A stretch of DNA of 64,000 bases from Mesorhizobium sp. RMAD-H1 (GCF_014191375.1 NZ_JACHWN010000011.1:1-64000), one strand, 5' to 3'; positions 52,900-62,204 are shown, counted from the stretch's first letter. Made by a program: numbers and translations. Notes: generated by a model from the letters alone, not told the origin.

Positions 52900-53530
52900 C
52901 GTCCGATTTTCCGTCGTCTTCCCCGGCTTCGTCGCAAAGCGCGATCTGTTCCGGAAGATAATAAACAGACTGTGCTTGGTAATCTACGGCATGTTTGCTT
53001 GCCAGAAGTTCCTATTGAACGGGCTATTTTGTTGCCATTACAAAGGCAAAAGTTGCCAGAAAGGCTGTTGGCTTTTTGCAAGCATGTCTAATGACAGTTG
53101 TTTGAACTGTAAGTAGGCTTTTCTTGTTTCCGGCTTCACAGGGCCTCATCGTTTTAAGGGAGCGATGATCGCCTTTCGGAGGCTAAGTGAGGTGGGCAGT
53201 ATACGGTGCCCGCTGCTCGCCTGGCTAGGTCGTGACACGCTGTCGGAAATGCTTCCCACAAATTGAATCCACTGCAGCCTCCTGCTGAGGGAGCGGGGCG
53301 ATTCAAAGGTCATGAGCCTCGGGAGGATTTGAATGCGTGTACCTCTGGCAGTTCCACTCTTCTTCCAGGATTTGTCGCCGCGGCAGCACCTCGGCGAGCT
53401 GAAACGCAGGCTATGTTGAACTGCAGAAACCCCATCGGATTCGACGACATAACTGCTCCGGCTGCTCGATAGCCCCGCCGGGGAACCCAAAATGATGCAT
53501 GGGCGACAGCCCGGAACGGGAGGAAAATTC
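52900..53530. promoter_or_regulatory. Divergent mxaZYX / mxaF control region
   Basis: About 630 nt separate the two start codons, unusually long. It holds three TTGCCA motifs at 52999, 53032 and 53053 (the outer two as TTGCCAGAA), spaced 33 and 21 nt, close to whole helical turns. It also holds the palindrome ACAGTTGTTTGAACTGT at 53094-53110. Neither is assigned to a known factor. The mxaF ATG has GGGAGGAAAATTC directly upstream. Part of the region near 53290-53420 can encode a 28-codon frame listed separately. Confidence 0.55.
53333..53419 (+). CDS. Possible 28-codon leader ORF upstream of mxaF
   Basis: An ATG at 53333 with GGGAGGATTTGA upstream opens the short frame MRVPLAVPLFFQDLSPRQHL... 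stopping at 53419, about 112 nt before mxaF. The ribosome binding site lies in the loop of an inverted repeat ATTCAAA/TTTGAAT. It may be a leader peptide or an accidental frame; no homology is known. Confidence 0.3.
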   Translation: MRVPLAVPLFFQDLSPRQHLGELKRRLC

Positions 53531-55414
53531 ATGAATTCGTTGTTCACATCGGTGTCGGCGGTGGCCATGGCCTCCGTGGTGGTTGCGAGCGCCCAGTTCG
53601 GCGGAGTGCAGCCGTCGGTCGCGAATGACAGGCTCGTCGAGCTGTCGCAAAATGAGCAGAACTGGGTGATGCCGGGCAAGAACTACAGCCAGGACCACTA
53701 CAGCAAGCTCGATCAGGTCAACAAGTCCAACGTGCGTGATCTCAAGGCCGCATGGTCCTTCTCGACCGGCGTTTTGCACGGTCATGAGGGTGCGCCTCTC
53801 GTCGTGGACGGCAAGATGTATGTCCACGGTGCATTCCCGAACTCCACCTTTGCGCTGGATTTGAACAATCCGGGCAAGATCCTGTGGCACCACAAACCCA
53901 AACAGGATCCGCTGGCCCGCGCGGTCGCCTGCTGCGATGTCGTCAATCGCGGTCTGGCCTATTGGCCGGGCGACGGCACGGTTCCGCCTCTCATCCTCAA
54001 GACGCAGCTCGACGGGCATATCGTCGCCCTCAATGCCGAAACCGGCGCCGAATACTGGAAGCTCGAGAATTCCGATATCAAGGTCGGCTCGACCCTGACC
54101 ATCGCACCGTTCGTCGTGAAGGACATGGTGCTCGTCGGCTCCTCGGGTGCCGAACTCGGCGTGCGTGGCTATCTCACGGCCTATGACGTGAAGACCGGCG
54201 AGCAGAAATGGCGCGCCTATGCCACCGGCTCCGATCAGGATGTGCTCATCGGCGACGATTTCAATGCGAGCAATCCTCATTACGGCCAAAAGGGGCTCGG
54301 GCTCGAGACCTGGGAGGGCGACGCCTGGAAGATCGGCGGCGGCACGAACTGGGGCTGGTATGCCTATGATCCGGAGACCGACATGGTCTATTACGGCACG
54401 GGCAATCCGGCGCCATGGAACGAGACGATGCGCCCGGGCGACAACAAGTGGACCATGACGATCATGGCGCGCGATGTCGATACTGGTGAGGCCAAGTTCG
54501 GCTACCAGAAGACCCCGCATGACGAATGGGATTATGCCGGCGTCAACGTCATCATGCTGAGCGAGCAGGAGGACAAGAGCGGCAAGATGCGCAAGCTGCT
54601 CACCCATCCCGACCGTAACGGCATCGTCTATACACTCGATCGCGAAAATGGCGAGCTGATCTCCGCCGACAAGATCGACGATACGGTGAATGTCTTCACC
54701 CATGTCGATCTCAAGACCGGCTTGCCGGTTCGCGATCCCGAATATGCGACCCGCATGGATCATATGTCGCGCGACATCTGCCCCTCCGCGATGGGCTACC
54801 ACAATCAGGGCCATGATTCCTACGATCCCGAGCGGAAGCTCTTCTTCATGGGGATCAACCACATCTGCATGGATTGGGAACCATTCATGCTGCCCTACCG
54901 CGCGGGTCAGTTCTTTGTCGGCGCGACGCTGAACATGTATCCCGGCCCGAAGGGCGATCGCCAGGCCTATGAAGGGCTTGGCCAGATCAAGGCCTATAAC
55001 GCCATCACCGGTGAGTTCAAATGGGACAAGATGGAGCGCTTCGCCGTCTGGGGCGGAACCCTTGCCACCGCCGGCGATCTCGTCTTCTACGGCACGCTCG
55101 ATGGTTTCATCAAGGCGCGCGACAGCGACACCGGCGAGTTGCTCTGGAAGTTCAAGCTTCCCTCGGGCGTGATCGGCAACCCGATGACATATGAGCACAA
55201 CGGCACCCAGTATGTCGCCGTCATGTACGGCGTCGGCGGATGGCCCGGCGTTGGACTGGTGTTCGACCTGCAGGATCCCACAGCCGGGCTTGGCGCGGTC
55301 GGCGCCTTCAAGAACCTGCAGCATTATACGCAGATGGGCGGTGGCGTGATGGTCTTCTCGCTCGATGGGAAAAGCCCCTATGACGACCTCGCCGTTGGCG
55401 AATATGCGCCCTGA
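53531..55414 (+). CDS. mxaF: Methanol dehydrogenase large subunit MxaF (calcium type)
   Basis: The 627-residue PQQ quinoprotein is exported to the periplasm (signal peptide of about 31 residues, cleaved near PSVA-ND). It oxidises methanol to formaldehyde and passes electrons to cytochrome MxaG. Seen: the vicinal disulphide VACCDVV (Cys134-Cys135, mature 103-104), the catalytic base Asp334 in DEWDYAGVN (mature Asp303), the eight-bladed propeller repeats with W motifs, and [19 protein letters not shown]. Residue 336, two after the base, is Ala; lanthanide XoxF enzymes have Asp there. With mxaI downstream this makes the calcium-dependent alpha2beta2 MxaFI. The start at 53531 is preferred to the upstream ATG at 53492. 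Confidence 0.97.
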   Translation: MNSLFTSVSAVAMASVVVASAQFGGVQPSVANDRLVELSQNEQNWVMPGKNYSQDHYSKLDQVNKSNVRDLKAAWSFSTGVLHGHEGAPLVVDGKMYVHGAFPNSTFALDLNNPGKILWHHKPKQDPLARAVACCDVVNRGLAYWPGDGTVPPLILKTQLDGHIVALNAETGAEYWKLENSDIKVGSTLTIAPFVVKDMVLVGSSGAELGVRGYLTAYDVKTGEQKWRAYATGSDQDVLIGDDFNASNPHYGQKGLGLETWEGDAWKIGGGTNWGWYAYDPETDMVYYGTGNPAPWNETMRPGDNKWTMTIMARDVDTGEAKFGYQKTPHDEWDYAGVNVIMLSEQEDKSGKMRKLLTHPDRNGIVYTLDRENGELISADKIDDTVNVFTHVDLKTGLPVRDPEYATRMDHMSRDICPSAMGYHNQGHDSYDPERKLFFMGINHICMDWEPFMLPYRAGQFFVGATLNMYPGPKGDRQAYEGLGQIKAYNAITGEFKWDKMERFAVWGGTLATAGDLVFYGTLDGFIKARDSDTGELLWKFKLPSGVIGNPMTYEHNGTQYVAVMYGVGGWPGVGLVFDLQDPTAGLGAVGAFKNLQHYTQMGGGVMVFSLDGKSPYDDLAVGEYAP

Positions 55415-55424
55415 GTGATTCAGT

Positions 55425-55532
55425 GGGCCCGGCAATCCGGGCCCCGCTTCCCGCCGTCGCCGGCGTGATCCCTAGCGCCGGCGGTCCTCCGGCGAAAGTC
55501 GGACACCCGCGCTACACGCACGCGGGTGTCCG
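55425..55532 (+). promoter_or_regulatory. Two hairpins between mxaF and mxaJ
   Basis: The first is GGGCCCGG/CCGGGCCC (55425-55432 and 55437-55444), just after the mxaF stop. The second is a 12-bp perfect stem, CGGACACCCGCG/CGCGGGTGTCCG (55500-55511 and 55521-55532). Neither is followed by a T run. They probably protect the 3' end of mxaF mRNA or partly stop transcription, so that MxaF is made in excess over MxaJ and MxaG. Confidence 0.6.
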
Positions 55533-55591
55533 CACCACGATCCGAAAGAATTGTAAAGCGCTCCGGAACGGAGCTTTGGGAGGAAACCGTC

Positions 55592-56524
55592 ATGAACAGC
55601 ATTGGGAGGAGCCGCGCGGCAGTCTCTTTTGCGCCATCCGGGCGATATGGCCTGAAACCGTTGATCGGCGCCGCAGCGATGGTGATCTGTGCCGTCCTTT
55701 CGACGGAACCTGTCCGGGCGGCCGGCACGGCCAAGAGCACCGTGGTCACAGATCTGAAGGCGCCGGATGGGGTTCTTCGCATTTGTGCGTCCACCAAGGG
55801 CGAACCTTATACGATCAAGGATGGCAGTGGTTTTGAGAACCGCATCGCGGTCGTCATCGCCGAGGCGATGGACCGCAAGGCGGAATTCACCTGGACCGAC
55901 AAGCCTTCGATCTTCCTCGTCCGCGATTTTCTCGACAAGGGCGCCTGCGACGTCGTGATGGGTGTCGACGATGGTGATCCGCGCGTCCTTACAACCAAGC
56001 CCTATTACCGGACAGGCTATGTCTTCGTTACCCGGACCGACAGCGGATTGGAGATCGATAACTGGTCCGACGAAGACCTGCTCAAGGTGAAGACGATCGG
56101 CTATCAGTTCCATTCTCCTGCCGAGGTGATGCTGAAACAGACCGGTCTCTACGAAGACAATCTGATCTATCAATATTCGCTGGTGAACTTCACCGATCGC
56201 CGCAATCAGTACACGCAGGTCAGCGGCGAAAGGCTTGTCTCGGAAGTGGCGAACCGAGCCGCCGACGCCGTGGTGGCTTTCGCGCCCGATGTCGCGCGTT
56301 ACGTCAAGAATTCATCGACGCCGCTCACCATGAAGGTCGTCAACCAGAACGGTCTGACCAAAAGCGGAGAACTTATCCCGCAGCAATTCGATCAATCCGT
56401 TGCCGTGCGCAAGGGTGACGCCGAGCTGCGTGCGGAAATCGACGCGGCATTGCAGAAGGTGCGGCCGCAGATCGAAGCCATTCTGAAGAAAGAAGGAATC
56501 CCGCTCTTGCAGCCCAATACATAG
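55592..56524 (+). CDS. mxaJ: MxaJ periplasmic protein of the methanol oxidation system
   Basis: The 310-residue exported protein has a signal region ending near EPVRAA and a solute-binding-protein fold (IVTDLKAPDGVLRICASTKGEPYT-like start, then VVIAEAMDRKAEF and VVMGVDDGDPRVL). MxaJ is required for active methanol dehydrogenase and resembles family 3 binding proteins, though it is thought to aid assembly or electron transfer rather than transport. The ATG at 55592 has GGGAGGAAACCGTC upstream. It sits between mxaF and mxaG, the conserved order. Confidence 0.93.
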   Translation: MNSIGRSRAAVSFAPSGRYGLKPLIGAAAMVICAVLSTEPVRAAGTAKSTVVTDLKAPDGVLRICASTKGEPYTIKDGSGFENRIAVVIAEAMDRKAEFTWTDKPSIFLVRDFLDKGACDVVMGVDDGDPRVLTTKPYYRTGYVFVTRTDSGLEIDNWSDEDLLKVKTIGYQFHSPAEVMLKQTGLYEDNLIYQYSLVNFTDRRNQYTQVSGERLVSEVANRAADAVVAFAPDVARYVKNSSTPLTMKVVNQNGLTKSGELIPQQFDQSVAVRKGDAELRAEIDAALQKVRPQIEAILKKEGIPLLQPNT

Positions 56525-56590
56525 GAGATCCGCAAGCGCAGGTGCCGTCAGGGCAGCAAGTTTTGGAAACGAACGGGTAGATAGAGCAGG

Positions 56591-57166
56591 ATGAAACGGA
56601 AAACAGTCACGTGGATACTTCTTGGGGCGCTTGCCAGTGTAGGTGGTGCCTGGGGCGCCCATGCCGCGCTCACCTTCAACAATTCGGTAACCGGTGAGGT
56701 CCTCAATCTCGGCGACGCGTTGGAGGAAGGGCGCGATACGGAAGCGGTCAAAAAGTTCCTGGAGACCGGGACCAATCCCTATAATGAAAACCCCGCCTGT
56801 CTGCCGAAGGGCGAGGAGATTTTCCTGACCGCCTGCTCCGGATGCCACGGGCATCTCGGCGAGGGTAAGCTCGGGCCGGGTCTCAACGACGACTATTGGA
56901 CCTATCCGAAGAACGAGACGGACAAGGGGCTTTTTGAGACGATCTATGGCGGTGCGCAGGGCCAGATGGGTCCGCAGTACAGTGCTCTTACGCTGGACGA
57001 GATGCTGCTCGCCATGGCCTGGACCCGCCATCTCTACAAAGGCGATCCAAAGAAGGCGAAGTGGCTCACGCAGGAGCAGCGCAAGGCGTTCAAGCCTTAT
57101 TCCGCCGACCATAAGAAACCAACGGATATCGCGGCGGGAAGCGAGTGCGGTCCGCTACCCAATTGA
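56591..57166 (+). CDS. mxaG: Cytochrome c-L (MxaG)
   Basis: The 191-residue exported class I cytochrome c has a haem-binding CSGCH (Cys82, Cys85, His86), the likely axial Met126 in [10 protein letters not shown] and a mature N-terminus after the signal peptide near GAHA. It accepts electrons one at a time from MxaFI and passes them to cytochrome c-H. It follows mxaJ and precedes mxaI, in the conserved mxaFJGI order. The C-terminus keeps the extra [14 protein letters not shown] typical of cytochrome c-L. Confidence 0.95.
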   Translation: MKRKTVTWILLGALASVGGAWGAHAALTFNNSVTGEVLNLGDALEEGRDTEAVKKFLETGTNPYNENPACLPKGEEIFLTACSGCHGHLGEGKLGPGLNDDYWTYPKNETDKGLFETIYGGAQGQMGPQYSALTLDEMLLAMAWTRHLYKGDPKKAKWLTQEQRKAFKPYSADHKKPTDIAAGSECGPLPN

Positions 57167-57238
57167 TTGAGTGACATCACGCCGGCACATGGGCAATCCC
57201 GCCGGGGTGATGAAGGAAACCGAGAGAGGAGAGCAGAC

Positions 57239-57550
57239 ATGTCTATTTCCAAGCGGGTCAATCGAGCAATTGTCGTCTGGACGGGAGCGGCCGCGTTGGC
57301 GCTCATGGCGTCATCGGCGGGAGCTTATGACGGCACGAACTGCAAGGCTCCGGGCAATTGCTGGGAACCGAAGCCCGGTTATCCGGCTGTTATCGCCGGT
57401 TCGAAATATGATCCGAAGCATGATCCGATGGAGCTCAACAAGCAGCAGGAATCCATCAAGGCCATGGAGGAGCGCAATCAGAAACGGATAGAGCATTTCA
57501 AGAAGACGGGGCAGTTCGTCTACGACGTCAGCGAAATTCCTGCTCAGTGA
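57239..57550 (+). CDS. mxaI: Methanol dehydrogenase small subunit MxaI
   Basis: The 103-residue protein has a signal peptide cleaved near SSAGA-YDGTNC. The mature part is the characteristic small beta subunit with YDGTNCKAPGNCWEPKPG (two Cys forming a disulphide) and a Lys-rich helix (KYDPKHDPMELNKQQESI). It wraps around MxaF; XoxF systems lack it, so its presence supports the calcium-type enzyme. The ATG at 57239 has GAGAGGAGAGCAGAC upstream; the earlier frame start at 57167 is not preferred. Confidence 0.96.
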   Translation: MSISKRVNRAIVVWTGAAALALMASSAGAYDGTNCKAPGNCWEPKPGYPAVIAGSKYDPKHDPMELNKQQESIKAMEERNQKRIEHFKKTGQFVYDVSEIPAQ

Positions 57551-57721
57551 AAACATGCCGCTCCCGCTCCTCTTGGTTGCGCCAGAGACCGGCACCATGG
57601 CGCTTGACCAGGAGGCCAGCGGGGCGTCGCCTCATATCGAATGGGAAGATGGGGGAAGTACCTCCGCACTGACCATTCGGTCGTGTCGTCTTGAGCGTAA
57701 CCATGAAGTGGTAAAACCAAT

Positions 57722-58753
57722 ATGCATTTGGCACGCGACGTGGATACGACGCTGAGCGATGCGCGGGGCCGAGCCCAAGCCCTCCAGCAGGAAGTGGCGA
57801 AGGTCATTCTCGGGCAAGAGCGGGTTATCCGGCTATTGACGATCGCCACCTTTGCCCGCGGGCATGTCCTGCTGGAGGGCGATGTCGGTGTCGGCAAGAC
57901 GACGCTTCTGCGCGCCCTGGCGCGTGCCATAGGCGGGCTGTTCGAGCGCGTCGAGGGCACTGTGGATCTGATGCCCGGCGATCTCATCTATCACGCGCAT
58001 CTCACCGAGGAGGGCAAGCCGCGGATCGATGCTGGACCGCTTCTGGCGAGCGGCAGCAATCTTTCCATCTTCTTTTTCAACGAGATCAACCGCGCCCGCC
58101 CGCAGGTTCATTCATTGTTGCTGCGCCTCATGGCCGAGCGCAGCATCACGGCCTATGATCGTGAGTTCAAATTCCCCTTTCTTCAGGTATTTGCCGACCG
58201 CAACAGGGTCGAGCGGGAGGAGACTTTCGAGCTCCCGGCGGCTGCGCGTGACCGCTTCTTCATGGAAATAGAAGTGCCCGTGCCTGACGGCGAGGAGGAC
58301 CGGCGGCAACTGATTTTCAATCCGCGTTTCCATGACATCGATGCGCTGATCGCGCAAGTGCGCGAAGGTGTCGTGGATTTCATGGAGCTGCCCGCCATCG
58401 CGCGCGCGATCCAGATCGGTATCCGGTCGAGCGAGGCGCTGGAGGCCTATACGGTTGCCTTGTGGGAGGCTATTCGCTGGCCGAGCCGGTACGGCATCGA
58501 AATCGAAGGCGTAGATATGGATCGGCTCGTGCTTGGCGGCGCAAGTCCTCGCGGCGTGGCTTTTCTGGTGCGCGCCGCCCGCGTGCGGGCGTGGCTCGAT
58601 GGCCGCGAGATGGTGGTTCCCGAAGACCTGCGGGACGTTTTCACCGAAGTGATGGCGCATCGGATCTTTCTCGATCCGGTCTATGAATTCCGGCGCGAGC
58701 CCATCGTGCGCGCGCTGTGCCGCGCCGTGTTCGACAGGGTGGCCGCACCATGA
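57722..58753 (+). CDS. mxaR: MoxR-type AAA+ ATPase MxaR
   Basis: The 343-residue ATPase of the MoxR family has Walker A GDVGVGKTT (residues 53-61), Walker B-like LSIFFFNEINRARPQ, sensor-type FADRNRVE and C-terminal PSPRGVAFL. The family acts with VWA-domain proteins as chaperones for cofactor or metal insertion; here the next genes encode the VWA partners MxaS, MxaC and MxaL. Its ATG has only a weak ribosome binding site, but the start matches the family. Confidence 0.93.
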   Translation: MHLARDVDTTLSDARGRAQALQQEVAKVILGQERVIRLLTIATFARGHVLLEGDVGVGKTTLLRALARAIGGLFERVEGTVDLMPGDLIYHAHLTEEGKPRIDAGPLLASGSNLSIFFFNEINRARPQVHSLLLRLMAERSITAYDREFKFPFLQVFADRNRVEREETFELPAAARDRFFMEIEVPVPDGEEDRRQLIFNPRFHDIDALIAQVREGVVDFMELPAIARAIQIGIRSSEALEAYTVALWEAIRWPSRYGIEIEGVDMDRLVLGGASPRGVAFLVRAARVRAWLDGREMVVPEDLRDVFTEVMAHRIFLDPVYEFRREPIVRALCRAVFDRVAAP

Positions 58754-59619
58754 GTGAACGCGTTGCCGCCCTGCCGCCGCTCTTCCCTGTGCCCTACAGG
58801 CTCGCCTGGCGGCCTGGCAGCATGCGGCCGGGCGCCCATCACGGTTCCGGGGAGGGAGGCAGCGGCGCGTTCCGCCGTCATGTGCCCTTGCTCCAGCATC
58901 CCGACCCCAGGCGCATCGATTTTCGCCGGACGTTTCAGGATCCGATGGGCGAAGTGCATGTGCGCCGGTTTGCTCCCCGCAGCGCGATTACATTGATCGC
59001 TTTCGTGGATCTCTCGGGCTCCATGGGATTTGAAGGCCACGTGCGGCGCATGGCTGTTGTAGCCGAACTTTGTGCCACCCTTGCATTGTCGGCGCACAAG
59101 ACGGGCGACCGCTTTGGCCTGATCGGCTGTGATTCATCCGTTAGGAAGGACGTTTTCATTGCGCCGGCGCATCGGCGCGGTCTCGAGGTCGAGGTCTTCG
59201 ACCTGCTGGCCCGCGCCAGGCCAGGTGGCGCAAGCGTGCGGGGGCTGGCCGAGACCGCGGGCTGGCTCCCCGCGCGGCGCAGCCTCGTCTTTCTGATCTC
59301 GGATTTCCTGTTTCCCGTTGTGGAGCTGGAAGGCATCCTCGACGCATTGTGGCGGCATGACATTGTTCCGGTTCTCCCGCGTGATTCCGGCGAGGACGAG
59401 GATGTTCCAGCCTGGGGACTGGTTGAATTGCGGGATCTCGAAACCGGCCGCCGACGACTCACGGTCATGCGCCCAGCCCTGCGGGATCGGTGGCGCCGCG
59501 CCCGCCAGGAACGATTTAGCCAGCTCGATAGGCTGTTCGGCGCGCGCGGCCGTCTCCCGGTCCACCTTGTCGACCGGTTCGATCCTGACGAGTTGGCCGA
59601 AAGCCTGATCGGGGAATGA
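58750..59619 (+). CDS. mxaS: MxaS (DUF58/VWA-like protein)
   Basis: The 289-residue protein of the DUF58 family has a VWA-like metal site (FVDLSGSMGFEGH) and a second conserved segment VFLISDFLFPV. It is needed with MxaR for insertion of calcium into methanol dehydrogenase in the family model. The ATG overlaps the mxaR stop by 4 nt (ATGA at 58750), so the two are translationally coupled. The frame starting at 58717 is a shadow of the mxaR tail. Confidence 0.92.
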   Translation: MSERVAALPPLFPVPYRLAWRPGSMRPGAHHGSGEGGSGAFRRHVPLLQHPDPRRIDFRRTFQDPMGEVHVRRFAPRSAITLIAFVDLSGSMGFEGHVRRMAVVAELCATLALSAHKTGDRFGLIGCDSSVRKDVFIAPAHRRGLEVEVFDLLARARPGGASVRGLAETAGWLPARRSLVFLISDFLFPVVELEGILDALWRHDIVPVLPRDSGEDEDVPAWGLVELRDLETGRRRLTVMRPALRDRWRRARQERFSQLDRLFGARGRLPVHLVDRFDPDELAESLIGE

Positions 59620-60539
59620 GCGCCATGCCGGCCCGCTTCCTTCTGGCCCTGCTTGTGGCGCTGGTCACGGGAGATGCTGCAGCCCAGGTGCGTTTGATCG
59701 AGGTCCTGGGGCCGCGCCCCTTCGGCTATTTCATCGGTGATGTGATCCGCCTCCAGGTCGACCTGGTCCTGGATGAGCCATTTACCCTTCAGCCGGGCTC
59801 CCTGCCGAAGCCGCGGCCGGTCGCCTATTGGCTCGACCTCAAATCGGTCGCGGTGGACGACAGGGGAAGGAGCGACGGTCAGCATCGCTATCGCCTGTTG
59901 CTCGATTACCAGACCTTTTATGCGCCACTCGAGCCGCGGGAATTGACGATCCCCGGCTTTTCCCTTGCCGCGACCGATGGAACGCGCCGGGTCGAGGCCG
60001 ACGTTCCGGCATGGAGCTTCCTGATGTCGCCGCTGCGCGAGATCATGCCCCGCGGGGGTGGAGGGGCCATCCATCTCCGTAATGATGCCGGACCTATGTG
60101 GCTCCCCGTCCGCAGATGGCTTGTGGGTGCGGCAGCCTCCGGCCTTGGCTCGGCCCTGCTGCTCGGGCTCCTCGCCTACCATCGCGCATGGCGGCCTTTT
60201 GCCGGCCGGCGCAAGCGCCCGTTCGCGCACGCCCTTCATACGGCGCGGCGGGCGTTCAGGAGCGGCTCTAGCGCGGAGGCCTATCGCGCCGGTCTTCTTT
60301 CCCTACATCGCGCCTTCGATGCCACTGCCGGGCGGGCGGTACTTGCCGACGATCTGCCTTCCTTCCTGAAATCGGCGCCGGCATTCGGCCCGCTCGGGCC
60401 GGAGATCAGCCGCTTTTTCAGGGCGTCGCGCCGGGCTTTCTTCGGGGCCGATGCCATGGGAGCCGAGGTCGACCTGCCGCGGACCGCGCTCCTCGACCTC
60501 GGCCGGCGCCTTGCGGAAGCGGAAAGGGGCGCATCGTGA
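59616..60539 (+). CDS. mxaA: MxaA, exported methanol oxidation accessory protein
   Basis: The 307-residue protein has an N-terminal signal (MPARFLLALLVALVTGDAAA) and a second hydrophobic segment near residue 173 (LVGAAASGLGSALLLGLLAYH), so it is probably periplasmic with one or two membrane anchors. MxaA is required for calcium incorporation in methylotrophs. It overlaps mxaS by 4 nt and precedes mxaC, the conserved order. No catalytic motif is visible. Confidence 0.9.
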   Translation: MSAMPARFLLALLVALVTGDAAAQVRLIEVLGPRPFGYFIGDVIRLQVDLVLDEPFTLQPGSLPKPRPVAYWLDLKSVAVDDRGRSDGQHRYRLLLDYQTFYAPLEPRELTIPGFSLAATDGTRRVEADVPAWSFLMSPLREIMPRGGGGAIHLRNDAGPMWLPVRRWLVGAAASGLGSALLLGLLAYHRAWRPFAGRRKRPFAHALHTARRAFRSGSSAEAYRAGLLSLHRAFDATAGRAVLADDLPSFLKSAPAFGPLGPEISRFFRASRRAFFGADAMGAEVDLPRTALLDLGRRLAEAERGAS

Positions 60540-61579
60540 ATTTCGCAGTCGACCATCCGGCCGTGCTCCTCCTCCTGCCGCTCGCGCTCCTTCCCCTCGC
60601 GGCAACGGTGCTGGCCGTTTCCGGTTATCCGTCGCTGGCTTCCGTTCCCGGCGATCGGCTTTCTCTTGCGGTGGATATCGGATTGCGCGCCACCGGGGCC
60701 CTGGCGATCGCAGCGATCATCTTTGGCCTCGCCGGCCTCCACAGACGCGAGCAACTTGTCGAGCGGGTGGGCAGGGGAGGGAATATCGTGCTTCTCTTCG
60801 ACCGCTCGAGCAGCATGGACAATTCCTTCGCCAACAAATTGCCCAGCGGCGGTGAAGAATCGAAATCGTCGGGCGCAAAGCGGCTCATCTCCGATTTTGT
60901 CGCACGCCGGCCGCATGACCGGATCGCGGTGGCGGCTTTCTCGACCTCGCCCATGCCCATCCTGCCGCTCACAGACCATCATGACACGGTCATGGCGGCG
61001 GTCGCCGCGATTGATCGGCCAGGCTTGGCCAAGACCGATGTTGGGCGCGGTCTCGTTCTCGCGATGGCGATGTTCGACGAGAATATTGCCGATGCCTCGC
61101 GCGCCGTCGTCCTGGTTTCCGATGGCGCTGCCGTCATAGACCGGCGGGTGCAGGCGATATTGCGCAGCATAGCCGCACGCACATCGCTCAATCTCTACTG
61201 GCTGTTCCTGCGGACCAAGGGCAGCCGCGGTATCTTCGATGCGCCCGATCCGCGACAGCCGGACACGCCGCAGGTCAATCCCGAACGTCATCTCCATTTG
61301 TTCCTGTCCACTCTCGGCATTCCGTATCGTGCCTTCGAGGCGGGCTCACCGCAGGCCGTCGAACAGGCGATTGCGGAAATCGACCGGCAGGAGATGCGAC
61401 CCCTCCTTTATTCCGAGCGTATTCCTCGTCGCGATCTCTCGCATCTCACTTATGCGATCGCCGCTGTGGCCGTCGCGCTCCTTGCGCTGGCCAAGCTTGC
61501 GCAACGTGGCCTGACAGACCGGTATCGAGCGGCGTACCGGCCGACATTTGCGCTCGCGTCGGGAGGCAAGCGTGGCTGA
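60536..61579 (+). CDS. mxaC: MxaC, VWA-domain membrane protein
   Basis: The 347-residue protein begins with two hydrophobic segments (PAVLLLLPLALLPLAATVLA and later), then a VWA domain with an intact metal-ion-dependent adhesion site, LLFDRSSSMDNS, and ends with a C-terminal membrane helix (YAIAAVAVALLALAKLA). The start is a GTG at 60536 overlapping the mxaA stop (GTGA). It is a partner of MxaR and MxaL in calcium insertion. Confidence 0.91.
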   Translation: MNFAVDHPAVLLLLPLALLPLAATVLAVSGYPSLASVPGDRLSLAVDIGLRATGALAIAAIIFGLAGLHRREQLVERVGRGGNIVLLFDRSSSMDNSFANKLPSGGEESKSSGAKRLISDFVARRPHDRIAVAAFSTSPMPILPLTDHHDTVMAAVAAIDRPGLAKTDVGRGLVLAMAMFDENIADASRAVVLVSDGAAVIDRRVQAILRSIAARTSLNLYWLFLRTKGSRGIFDAPDPRQPDTPQVNPERHLHLFLSTLGIPYRAFEAGSPQAVEQAIAEIDRQEMRPLLYSERIPRRDLSHLTYAIAAVAVALLALAKLAQRGLTDRYRAAYRPTFALASGGKRG

Positions 61580-62204
61580 TCTCTCGTCCTTTCTCCCGCG
61601 TCTCGGCAAGTCTGGCAACAGCACATGGCTCCATCTGCCTTCATTGGCGACGGGGCGTCTGAAAGGCGTGTTTCTGGTGAATGCGTTGGCGGTGGCATTT
61701 GCCGCATTCACCGTTTCGGGCTGGCTGGCCTTTTCGGCATGGAGCGACAATCGCATAATCGCAGGGCTTGCCGCCGGGCGGGATATTGCCGTCGGCGACG
61801 GGGCGAGACCGGAGATTCTGCTCGCCCGCGGGCAGTTCCTGATGCGGCGGGGACGTGTCGACGAGGCGCAGGCGCTCGTACCGGCGGTCAGGGCGAGCGG
61901 CAATCAGCGGGTTCTTGCAGCGCTGCAGTACGATCTAGCCAATGCGCGGTTGCGGAAGGCCCTGACTCTCCTGGAAGAGATGAAGATCGATCAGGCGGTC
62001 CCGCTGATCAACCTTGCCAAGGACGGCTATCGCGCAGCGCTTTCGGTCCGTCCGGATTTCTGGGACGCGCGTTACAATCTGGATGTGGCCATGCGCCTGG
62101 TGCGGGATTTTCCCGAAACCGAACAAAGTTCCGAGGAGCCGCCGCAGGAAACACCGGAGCGGCTCTGGACCGATCTTCCAGGCTTGCCGAGAGGGCTGCC
62201 ATGA
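61572..62204 (+). CDS. mxaK: MxaK, TPR-like exported protein
   Basis: The 210-residue protein has one N-terminal membrane anchor (VFLVNALAVAFAAFTVSGWLAF) and a helical repeat-rich region (LARGQFLMRRGRVDEAQALV, ALQYDLANARLRKALTLLEE). A GTG at 61572 with GGGAGGCAAGC upstream is the likely start, overlapping the mxaC stop by 8 nt; the longer frame starts at 61548. It belongs to the assembly set and is followed by mxaL with an ATGA overlap. Confidence 0.88.
   Translation: MADLSSFLPRLGKSGNSTWLHLPSLATGRLKGVFLVNALAVAFAAFTVSGWLAFSAWSDNRIIAGLAAGRDIAVGDGARPEILLARGQFLMRRGRVDEAQALVPAVRASGNQRVLAALQYDLANARLRKALTLLEEMKIDQAVPLINLAKDGYRAALSVRPDFWDARYNLDVAMRLVRDFPETEQSSEEPPQETPERLWTDLPGLPRGLP

Noticed and set aside
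53531..55414. XoxF, the lanthanide methanol dehydrogenase
   Set aside because: Residue 336 is Ala rather than Asp, the sequence reads DYAGVNV, and a small subunit gene (mxaI) is present.
53411..55435. 674-codon open frame on the minus strand, antisense to mxaF
   Set aside because: It mirrors the entire mxaF gene, has no recognisable domain and arises from the codon bias of a GC-rich gene.
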